NCBI RefSeq assembly: GCF_032854445.1
Contig: NC_088300.1
Location: 25,961,608 to 26,025,607 of the forward strand
Direction: 5' to 3'
DNA: 64,000 nt
Origin: Liolophura sinensis
Taxonomy: Eukaryota; Mollusca; Polyplacophora; Chitonida; Chitonidae
This document shows, piece after piece, positions 53,650-64,000 of the stretch (positions are counted from its first letter, which is position 1; each line of letters begins with the position of its first letter). The notes beneath the pieces were generated by a model that worked only from the letters and a program-made list of their open reading frames with translations, made no database searches and had not been told where the DNA came from. Made by a program: the position numbers and the translations under genes.

Positions 53650-56575
53650 TGAAAAAGACCTGATAACTGACTTCATGTTGATCGTGACGGATGACTATTA
53701 TGAAGATGTATAGGGGTTGTGTAAAAAAAAAAACCTGGAAAACCTTGACTTGATTTCTGTTCTCAAGTTTTAAATTGCTTGCTGGATTCACACCAGGCAA
53801 TCAGGCAGTGAATTCATGCAACATTATCTAATGTTTATCATAAAAGCCTAACAAAATTTTCCCAACTCAGGTGACATGAACTGTATTTTCTTCTCTAAAT
53901 AAAGGTAAAGCATTCATGGACTGCACATTTGTTTGAATCTGATAAGAAATTATCAGGCCAGTTCAAAACCTGTCTGATCATCGGGGGTAATATTGTGGAT
54001 TGAAACCAACATGGCAGTATCAATGTACATCTAAACTTTGCTTTGAATTGCACACGAGTTAATGTAAACTTAGTCTTTATCTGGGAACGGGCCACTGTCG
54101 TGTGTTTAAGGTGCTTGCCTTTCAGTGGTTGGGACACACGAAGTCCGGTTTCATATCTGATATTGGACAGAGACGTTTTAGATTAGTCAGTTCCTTACCA
54201 AAAGTAGATGGTTTACGACGGATATTCCAACCAAAACACTGACTGCATTTGAATGATAAACTGAATTCTTCTCTATTGTGTTAAATACCAAAAAATAGTT
54301 TTGATCTAAGTAACGCAGCTTTCTTGGTCATTCTAAATGACGTAGATAAGACATTAATTGGTAGACAATTCTTTTCAGCATCTCTTAATTTCCGAGAACA
54401 AAGCAAAGGCAATCTGACCTTGTACACTCATTGACCGTTACTGCTAAGTTACCCTTGATAAACAGAATAGAAATCTGCAGCCAGCGTCTCGATGGGACTT
54501 GCCATGGGCATGGGGATCTGTCCCTAGCAGAACTCAACAGAGAAGATTTCTGAAGAATGTTGTGGAGATACTGTCTTACGTACGCATCTGCATTAAATCC
54601 AAGCTCTCAGGATCTGATAGGCATATATCATTCTAGCTCACGGGTATTGACCCAGTGCGTAGGTATCCGCCTGTGCGTGTCTGAAGCATGACTTAATGCA
54701 TACATTGCAGTTATTTGCAACAAGATCTGCTGTCTTCGTACCACTCAACATTTCTGCAGAGTTAATTGCCAAACGTTTTACGTGCATTTGCCGAGAAAGA
54801 AACTTCGACTTGCAATTTATCTATAAATCCCTTGATGCACACCCGTGCCTAGCGATGACGAGAACATACACTGTGGCAAGAAGGCCGTGAGGAAATACCA
54901 GGAGAAAAAAAAACAAGCGTTGAAATGCGGAAGGGAAACAGATGTACTCCAAGAACTTTGGATCCACTTAATTGTTTTTGGCACACTCAGCAAAAAATCC
55001 GATAGATGTCTTAGATCCTGTTGTAGAGCTTACGGCTAAAATAAAACTCTGGTTCAACAGGTGCATTTTGGCGAAAACAATGCTAAACATTTTCAATATA
55101 TGAAGTAATATATTTAATCAGCTTTACCCTCTAATACTTCCTTTAATGAGGAATATAGAACAAAGCTTCGCATAGGCATTTTGCGCGGGACTTCACGCTT
55201 CCAAATGCATAAATACCCCCCGGTTTTAATGCATTTTAATAGAAAGAACTGAAAAACAAAAAAAATCTCCATGAACACCATACCGGTATATTATATGTTT
55301 CCTGATAAACGTTAAAGTTCCAATACGTCCGGGTTTCCCACGTCTGCATTCCTGTCAGATTCACGTTATTAGAGTGTGGACGCTGTTACCTGTGCACTCT
55401 TTATTCACATGCGCTAAGGCATTCTCCACTCACTGTTTTCGCCACAACACATTTAAAGCTTATTGTAATCTGGCAGCAAAGTGCCAAAATCTCGAAGTAA
55501 ATGTTTCCCGCGAGTGAATCAACTGCGGGCAAGCCACCTGGGCAATCGCGATTAAAAGTCGTATTTGTCGTTCACAGTTTGTCGTCAACATTAAGCCAGT
55601 TGGCCCAGCCTTTTCTTGTCGCCAATGCGATTTGGCCATTACGATTTGTCTTCTCATCTGGCAAGTACAGGTTCTCAAAGACCCCTATCAGATAAGACAA
55701 AAATCTGTTTACCTTTCTTTTGATAAGCTCTTAACATAAACCAGTTGAAGACAAACATCATATGCCTGCAAAAAAAGAAACTCTTAAAATATTGTTCTTA
55801 GTGTTTTTAACTCACTTAGTACATGATAAATGACAGATTCCCGTATGATGTGTAATTTATTACGAAGCAATTCCAATCGTACAGTCAACAGTAATTCGGT
55901 TTGTCACACGGTTTTAACAAACAGATGTTCGTGTATGTGTAAGACGATCAAAACGATTCTATTTGACTTGATGCTTCTCACATGCAGATATGACTGAAGT
56001 TATTTTGCTTAGATGTTCAAATCAGACGGGCGAAGGTTCGTTGTTCTCTGCTTTAGTTTCCACAAACGGCCTGTAGGGTCCACAAAGTACAAATCTGAAC
56101 ACGCAATCCGGCTCGCCCGTACATAGACCACAACAAAATACACGCCAACAATTGTTTATTAAATCCTTGTCATACCGAGCTGTGTTTGTTGCTTGCATAC
56201 GCCATGCAATGTAATAGCGCCATTTTGAAGCGTACAGTGTCTCTGACCGACTTGTACACAACAGAGAGCGGATGCCAGCGCTCCGGGATTTTGTTGAATT
56301 AAAGATTATTAGATGATTAACATAATGTCTTGATGACCCATTTTTCTTTTCCCAGCCCTTCACAGTTTGTTTACCCTTAAAACGTGATTAGAGATATCGG
56401 GCGACCCGGATTCATCCGAAACCTCTCAAACATGTTGCCTAAAGGTCAAGGTTAATGGAAAGCCACTTCAGTAGCAGCAAATCACATGGAAGAGACCGCG
56501 CAAACGTTGATGACCGCCTCATGTCTAGAGGACCCCAGTGCATGACCGGATTTGATTCACAAAAGTCTTCCTGAT
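53650..56575. other. Unassigned sequence with a tRNA-like fragment
   Basis: No supported gene. At about 54,088-54,165, GTGTTTAAGGTGCTTGCCTT and GGGACACACGAAGTCCGGTT resemble the head of the family C SINE. Frames at 54,696-55,039 (plus) and 56,022-56,363 (minus, 113 codons, Cys-containing) have no recognisable domain. Confidence 0.35.
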
Positions 56576-56577
56576 TA

Positions 56578-56805
56578 GTTTATTTATTTATCTGATTAGT
56601 TTTCAACATGCTCAAAATCTTTTCACTTATATGACGGTGGTCAGACCTATGGGTAGAGGTTAGCGGAGCAGCCGGAGTAACTAATCGACCGGCGCCGACA
56701 AACATCATGACTTTAAGCCGAAGCCAAAACAGCGAGAGCTAGATTCGAACGCGCGAACTCGCGAACTCGCGACCTCAATGGTCAAGGGACTGATGGTAAC
56801 ATGAA
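56578..56805 (-). mobile_element. tRNA-derived SINE (family B), longer copy with expanded B-box region
   Basis: The tail TTTATTTATTTATCTGATTA, tail module and body GGAGTAACTAATCGACCGGC lead to a head with AGCGAGAGCTAGATTCGAAC. Next to the B box, the octamer GCGAACTC is repeated in tandem (56,751-56,775), a small local expansion not present in the other copy. Confidence 0.78.
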
Positions 56806-56809
56806 CCTG

Positions 56810-59800
56810 TGGGCCTAAATTTGGTCTTTGAAGCTTGCGTGGCCTGTGAATCAGTGCTTATGCGTTTTGAGGACGCCGATGTAGCTTTAGATAATGAGTA
56901 AGATGATGTTTTATTGTAAAACTATCAACAGGATTAATAGGTGATATTCTTCATAGTCAGACACCGTGAATAAATGTCTTCCCCTTAATCTCGCTTTTCC
57001 CTTTGAGACAAATGAATTTGTCGTACGGGTTTACCGAGAAGGGAAGAGAGCGAGCTTCATGATATTTTTCATTCATCTGCATTATGTTAAACAATATACC
57101 GATTTCATCAAAAATTATGGATCAAAGATCTTTTTAAAAAGGTGTTAATGAACAAAAACAAATCACCATTATATTAAACAACGCACTGATTACATCCAAA
57201 AGGTATTGGTTCAAAGATCTTTTTGAAAAAGCTTTTATGTATAGAACGTCACGCTTCAGAAACCATACCTTCGAAAGGAAAAACGGCATACTTATATTTA
57301 TGTATCTATAGATAATGTAAAGGCCCGTCATCACGAAAAGATAACAACATTTTGCCTTCATGTGTTAATCTAGTTGACAGAGCACACATAAGAGCAATGG
57401 CCTTACAGATGACATTGGTTGGCGGCAAATACTCCCTGAACCTCGTAAATGGCGGAAAGTCATTTTGTCTTTGGCCGGTCAGATGGTATTATTGTTGCCA
57501 GGTTATAGCACTGGTTTTCTCGAATTTGCGGTCTTGAACATTTAGATTGTGTCAATAACAGACAGATAATTCCGGAACTCGGACTATGATCTGAGCGGTG
57601 TGATGTTCCCAGTCGTGAAGCGGTGACCAGGCGCCTAACTGGACATGTCTTTCCGTTAATAAACGCATCTGCAAACACTTCTTCCTTAAGTCCAAAAGGC
57701 ATTGTTGGCAATTCGTGCCTCCGCCTTCATTTCCTTATATCAGACTGCACCCGCCCACCCCTATGGCAGAGAAGCACTAGGCGATCTGCATTGTGACATA
57801 GACGCACCTAATGAAGGTCGTATAGACAAGCTCATATTTGAACTTGAACATCAGTTGATTCACTACGAGGTGTAAAATCAGTGCAACCTGTACCATTGCT
57901 CATCAGTAAATATGAACCGTATGAACTCATCAGTCCAGTGTGGTACTTTCCACTTCTATTGATCACAGAAAGCTTACTGTTCATGTAGTCATGCCAGATG
58001 GGGACTACATACACAGTAAGCTGTTAAAGTTGTATAAAAGAAAGCATCGTTGTCAGATAAAAGCAATTAGGTAATAACATGGATATGTGCAACACCTAGA
58101 GTTTCTTCTCTCAGAATTAAAGGTGATAAAATGAAAGACGTATCTACTACGACGAAGAACGACTTCTGGCATTTGTATAAAATCCATGGTATACATGGAA
58201 GTAACACAACAAAATCACGTTAACTGAAAAAATGTCATGTCATTTATACAGCTAGTTTTCCCACCAACAATCTTCAATGAATTAAAGTCAACATGTGTTT
58301 CTTTGGCTGATAACGTGAATTTATGAGCCAACATCAAGCCTAAGGTATAAATATCTTTGTGCTAACATAAAGCCGCCAGGAAACACATGTGACCAAAATA
58401 TGACTCCATGGATATATTTTACCGAAGCGTGACATTTCAACATTATTCTTGGTAGGCATATCATAAATCTCTGGACAGAGGATGAAAACGTACAGAGCGT
58501 GTAGCCAAAAGGCACTGCTTTGCTCTGGACCTAGGCAAAACCAATTGTTGATACAGGCGGATATAATAAAAGCTGCGATAAATCTACAGACGGCCTACCT
58601 TGGGACAACACGTGGTTGACTGAAGAGACATGTTGGACTTTACGGATGATATGCTCCTAGCCAGCCGGTTTTATAAAGCTTTTTTCTCGATATATGCACT
58701 GCCTTTTATGGCATGTTTACTTTAGTAAACGCGAAACAAAATCATGTGCATCGGCTAGAGCCAAGTGTATTGACCGATTGAAAAATATTTGCCCAGCTTT
58801 GTGAGGATAAGTTGAATGTTGCAATAATAATTTACCGTCATTAAACGTACACGTGCTTGCAAAATGCCGGAACTCAAATTGAATACACTGCGGGATTACA
58901 GTTTGTTTGAAAGCGGTTTTGTCCAACCAAGGGCAGCGTTTGATACCACATTCATGGCTTCATAAGATGGTGTTTAATAAATATTTATTTATTTATTTAT
59001 TTTCTTATGTATTTACTTGAAAATTGGCTGTGTCCGTGATAGCTTTAATCTGGAGTCATTTAACCCTATTTATTCAAAGAATGAAGGTCGCACAGTTTAA
59101 TGAAAGGTGAAGTTTGCAAAACCACAGAAAACTGCAACTTTTGCAATTTGTTTAATACGCTACACGAGAAGAGTTACGCTATTACCCTTGACATTATGCA
59201 AGAGGTGACATGGGTATGTAGTAGACGTTCGGCAAAATTTACATAATAATCGATTTATCCAATAGCTGAATTCCCCCCCTATGCACGGTTCAAAGCTGTA
59301 AACAAAAAAGATGAATATCACGAGTTTCCTGTAAGTTGGCAATTGACCAAAGCTTCACTGTCCTCATTGTTTTGAGTACTTCCACTATACAGTTGGTGTT
59401 GGCTGGGCACCTTTTTGCAAATGACCTTCGAAGTTTTAATTTAAAACCGCCCGCGTTTTAAATGATGGTTAGCTTTTCCCAATGACCTTCGCGGTTTTAT
59501 TTTTAAACCATTTACAAGTTATTGTTGTAATATTTTATCTCATTGATGTCATCGTGGGAAGTGAAACATCAGCGGTCAACGCTCCAAAGATGGATTAAAA
59601 TTTTGGCCGCTGTGTCATAACCCTGTAACCCTGGAAAGCATCTTGTCCGTCATTACGGCTCAAGGTTTTACATTTTAAACACACAACCTATAAGCCGTGT
59701 TAATGTGTGAGGATTTGAACGACCTTATTGGGCACAGGTAGGAGGGGAACATCTCATGCTTTAAGCAACATGTTTCTATTCACAAGTAAAAGACGTTTAA

Positions 59801-60710
59801 ATTTAGTTACCCTATCAGTTATACACTACAAATTTAATTAATCTTCGGGAGTTGTTTTAGACCTTATCTAAAAAACTTACCACAGGTGCTGTTGTCAATG
59901 ACTTTTTCCATTCACTGTTAACTAAGATCGTTGTTAGTGAACGTAGTGCTTATACCTTATTCTGTATTTTAAATTCTAGATACTGTTTTTTTATTATTAT
60001 TATTACTGGGATATAATTTCAGGACTCCTGGAGGAGTAAACTGTCACTATTCAGTTCATTTTTCTTTTTAAACAAAGATTTCAATTCAATTCATTTTAAC
60101 CCATTAAATCTGTTTAAATCCATTCACACCACGTTGGGGGAGGAGTGTCATTATGCACACAGCACAGCGTGCGCGTGTCAGAGGGGACTGACAAACTAGC
60201 AGTGTGATTCGATGACATAAGCTCAAGATTTAATCCACTTGTCGGTCTGACTATTGCTATCTTGGATCATACGCGAGGAAATGACTAATACGTGTTACAA
60301 TACAGTGTAATGTACAGACTTCCAGAATATCGACCACGGCTTCTGTTGAGTTACGTAACAAAGCAACTGCCACCGCTCGTGTGTTCAAATTTAACCCGAT
60401 TAAACGGCTGCACGTGATTCTGGCGAGACGTCGAAGGGATTTCACGGCGAGAAACACTTCCATCAACTTCCCTTTTAGGAAATATATACCAAGCGATTAT
60501 GCCCGTTATGTCACTGTTTTGTCAGTGAAGGCTCTAAGGACGCCTCCGAGCGTTTAGTTTGGGACGAATTCTGTCGCGTAACAAGTTGTAAATCAACACG
60601 GCGACAATAACGCCGATCGACGGCAGATACATTTCCGCGGAATTCTTTCATAACGGATAGAACGATATTGGTTTGTCTAATATGTGTATTGATTTCTTAC
60701 GGTCTAAGAG
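56810..60710. other. Unassigned sequence with a short imperfect duplication
   Basis: No supported gene in about 3.9 kb. An imperfect tandem duplication of about 87 bp covers 57,081-57,245: ATCAAAGATCTTTTTAAAAA is echoed by TTCAAAGATCTTTTTGAAAA. A shorter echo, AATGACCTTCG with TTTTAAA, occurs at 59,420-59,510. Frames of 60-83 codons were read and not recognised. Confidence 0.4.
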
Positions 60711-60714
60711 AACA

Positions 60715-61240
60715 GTATTGATCAGTACAAGATCCTACAGAAACAGTTTTCCAAGTGGGTTTGAACGTAGCCTATCGTTGCATATAATTTCAGTGACCAG
60801 TACAAGTGGCTATATTGCGCTTGTTCGTTGGTGGATTTGAATGCAGCCTGTTTTTGCAGTCATTATCAGTGAGCAGTACAAGAGACTATATAGCGATTGC
60901 TCGTTAGTATATTTGAGTTAGTTACTATTTTTGAACACATTATCAGTGGCCAGTACAAGAGGCTATACATCTATTGTTCGTTAGTGGATCTGAATGCCGC
61001 CTATTTTTGCACACATTATCAATGGCTAGTACAAGATGCTATGTCGTGATTGCTAGTTAGTGCAACTGAATACAGCCTATTTTTGCACACATTATCAGTG
61101 GCCATTACATGCGACTATAACGCGATTTTTCGTTAGTGGGTTTTAATTACAATTCATTGTCATGCATTATCAGTGGTCAGTACACAGGTACTATATAGCG
61201 ATTACTCGTTATATATTTGACTGTGCTTGCACACTGCAGG
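60715..61240. repeat. 76-bp satellite, about 6-7 degenerate copies
   Basis: Successive units share CATTATCAGTGGCCAGTACA, GGCTATATAGCGAT, CTCGTTAGTGGATTTGAATG and CAGCCTATTTTTGCACA. Similarity is highest in the middle units and falls off at both ends. No open frame runs through it. Confidence 0.85.
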
Positions 61241-61244
61241 TACA

Positions 61245-64000
61245 CTATAGATCGAAATCTAGTTCAAAATTGTACACACAGTCACTTAGCATTTAACGGC
61301 TTTAGTCAATGGCGAATGATAGGAAATATTTCGGCCAAAGTTGCACTACACAGAACTCAGAGTAAAAGGGTTCACCAGAAGCACTAGAGAGTAGACGCCA
61401 GTAATCAAATACTTGCGAATCCGGTGTATAATTCAGCTTTGTTTATATGTCATAATACTTTAGTCCTTTAATAGTACATATATAACGACAATATTAACCT
61501 TAAGGGATTACGTAAGTATGTTAATCAAATTAGTCGTCTTTTTTGCTTTGTCATAAAAACTGCGTCATAATGGTTGCCGCATAAAAGTAGGACTAAATGA
61601 AAAGGTTTTGACGCGAGTATTGATATAGGAACGTAAGTTTAATATCTGTTCTCGACCTAAACTTTCTGCATCAGCGAAATATGAAAAATCCAGTTCGAAC
61701 TATGTCATCCTTAATTACTATACTTGTGTTTATTTTGCTCTAATCATCCCAGGTTTTTCGTGTGCAGAAAAGGTCATGGGGCATGGTGTGTTCGCTTATA
61801 AATACGAGCTAATCTGTCTTGACCGGTGCTCACGACATGATTTGTATTTATCAAGCATCTTCAGACTTAAGTCATGAAATGAAAATGCTTAAAAGCCAAA
61901 CTAAGAGCTTGTTTGTTTATTGTTCTGCTGTATAGAATTAGTGGTTTGTTTATTGTTCTGCTGTAAAGAATTAGTGTACAAATTTAAGATTTCTAGATCA
62001 AAATATTTTAATTGTAGCTGTGTTTTAATTTTTTGACTTAAGCCTTAAGACGTTTGATAAATACGGACCCAGCAAACAAAAAGCCAAGTGTTTGTTATTA
62101 TTGACGTAATCTCTTGAAGCACTGATGCTTGAAACCACTTACCTTTGATCAACGTGGGATGCGGAGGTGTGCCACTTATCGCGCCTGACTGGTATACATT
62201 TTATCACATTTTGCTGATCCGCCCATATACCAGTTTCTTCTTCTTTCGGCACCCGCTGTTGTCCAGGAAGTAACTTTCAACATATGATCAGATTTATTAT
62301 GACAAATACAGAAGACACAAACCCCCTGATATACGTGGAAATGGCGAGGAAAAATGTCACCAAACACACATTTACTAGTGGTCAACTTTAATCTTTACTC
62401 TCAGATTTTGCTTTGTTTTCTTGAATTTAAAAAAAATCTTAAACAAGATCTTGAATGCGTTCATGTTTTATAAATGTTAACAGCCCACTTTGGCGCCTGC
62501 CGGAGAATGGTGGACACAGGGTTGATGGGAGTGAAAAGACAATACCTGTCTCTGTGTGTATATAGATGAGAAAGCCAGTTTGCTGTCGACACATAGCGCA
62601 GCAGCCAGGAAGGATCAAACACCCGTTTTTTTTTTCTTGTTTTTTTTGGCGATGACTTCCACACGGCATATGTGCAGGTTATTACCGTTGAGTTTTTCGA
62701 TAACTAGACGGCACGCACATTGCTCAGAACATTCACTGGGATTTGTTACGCAAACTCCGCGCACAGAAACTTCCGAGACAAGTCGATGATGTAACACCCT
62801 TCACCGGACTTGACTTGCTCCAGAATTGACATAATCTCGGTTTTTAGCGCAAAACCTTCTATAAAATGAAGAGAAGAAGTTGTCAAATACTTAAGTAGAT
62901 TGACATTGGTGTTCTATATCTCCAACACCTTTGCGCTTATTTGCAACATTTATTCTGTCTGTTATGGGTTTTGGTTATGAATTTACACACAAAATGCAGA
63001 GACAACTAATTCTTTGCGAATCAGCTTGCATAGAAAAGAACAGATAATGGCATCACGACTACCACTCAGCCGAAGGAACCTTTAAATTTAGGGTTGTATT
63101 TTAAGCACAACAGCATAATGTGTTGAGATGAACACGCTAAGCCGAGCTCTATGGCGGCCATTCGGGCTGACACAGTTCTATAATTCCTTTCATGCAGTTA
63201 TTTAGTTTTATGTGGAAAATGGACATACTTTAACTTGCATTTTCTCGTTTATAGCCACTGTAGCTTGGGACTGTGTGCATTTAATCGTTTTGACAGTTAT
63301 ACGAGTTTCACATTTGCTGCCAAGGAGAGATAAATCAACCAGATGATTTCTTATTATACTGTCTTTGGGTTTCCCACTTAAAAATCCGGTATCAATGATT
63401 CTAGGGGCGCTCGCTGGTGAGAGTGACACTGTGAGCGGTTGGCCCAGCGACCTATCGACCCTTGACCTATCAACCTTTGACCAATGAATTTGTGGCTAAT
63501 GAGGTAACAAACATCTAAACGCCCACTGGTTCATTCAATGGTGGCTTTAAGTCTGGTGAAGTGTAATGGTTTTTAGCCATCCGTGAACCTGTATGCATCA
63601 AGATAAGTGATATATTTTGGATCAAACCCTAAAACCAAACTTAAATCAATCAGTAAATCAATCAATTGATCAACTGTTCAGGTAACAACAGTGTAGCAGC
63701 AAAATATATTTTGTACTTTGAGGATTGAAAGATGGCCTTATTCACAAGAAAATCTAAGTATTTGTTAAATACGGTTAATAGCATCACGTGGCGGCGGATC
63801 CTGTATTGCAAAAGGATCAAATTTTACCAGCGCGAACACTGTAGTTATTTGTAGCCAGTGTATATTGTATCGCATGTATACCTGCAAAATGCACACATAT
63901 TTTATTTTATACGTGTTTTGTAGCAATGAAGGGGTAAAAATGTACAAACATAAAGAGAGAATGAGGGCGATGTTTTTCTTGGTCTTGCTGACTTTTGAAG
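61245..64000. other. Unassigned sequence with a 33-bp duplication
   Basis: No supported gene. GTTTGTTTATTGTTCTGCTG plus 13 further bases is directly duplicated at 61,911-61,943 and 61,944-61,976. Frames at 62,439-62,797 cross poly-T/poly-A tracts and show no domain. Confidence 0.4.

Overview
The window looks like AT-rich genomic DNA of a marine lophotrochozoan animal, most probably a mollusc. It has long introns with GT/AG borders, many tRNA-derived SINEs with (AAAT)n tails, decayed LINE, Ty3/gypsy and Tc1-like pieces, several satellite arrays, and one gene whose C-terminal module resembles one I remember from molluscan membrane proteins. There is no sign of prokaryotic gene organisation. No rRNA gene, functional tRNA gene or CRISPR array was seen.

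Layout: 1-8 kb is repeat-rich. It holds a SINE with target-site duplications, a 21-bp minisatellite, a LINE fragment on the plus strand, and a degenerate Ty3/gypsy element on the minus strand. From 8.18 to 15.30 kb lies the only gene I can assemble with confidence. It has six coding exons on the plus strand whose junction phases all agree, giving a continuous 525-codon frame. The predicted product is a single-pass membrane protein: probable signal peptide, C-type lectin domain, PAN/apple-like domain, Ser/Thr-rich stalk, CPCxC region, transmembrane helix and short tail. Its introns carry SINE pieces and a 1-kb 23-bp satellite.

From 15.3 to 27.4 kb there are SINEs, two copies of an older dispersed repeat, Tc1-like transposase remnants and unassigned sequence, including a 138-codon minus-strand frame next to a weak PAN-like remnant.

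From 27,464 to 48,763 the window contains the same roughly 10-11 kb sequence twice, head to tail, on either side of a 200-N gap. Both copies abut the gap exactly and differ only by scattered SNPs and a few clean indels. The simplest reading is two unmerged haplotype contigs, so features in this part should be counted once.

From 48.8 to 64 kb I could not support any gene. This part holds a second SINE family (two clear copies and fragments), a (TA)n tract, a 76-bp satellite and otherwise unassigned AT-rich DNA.
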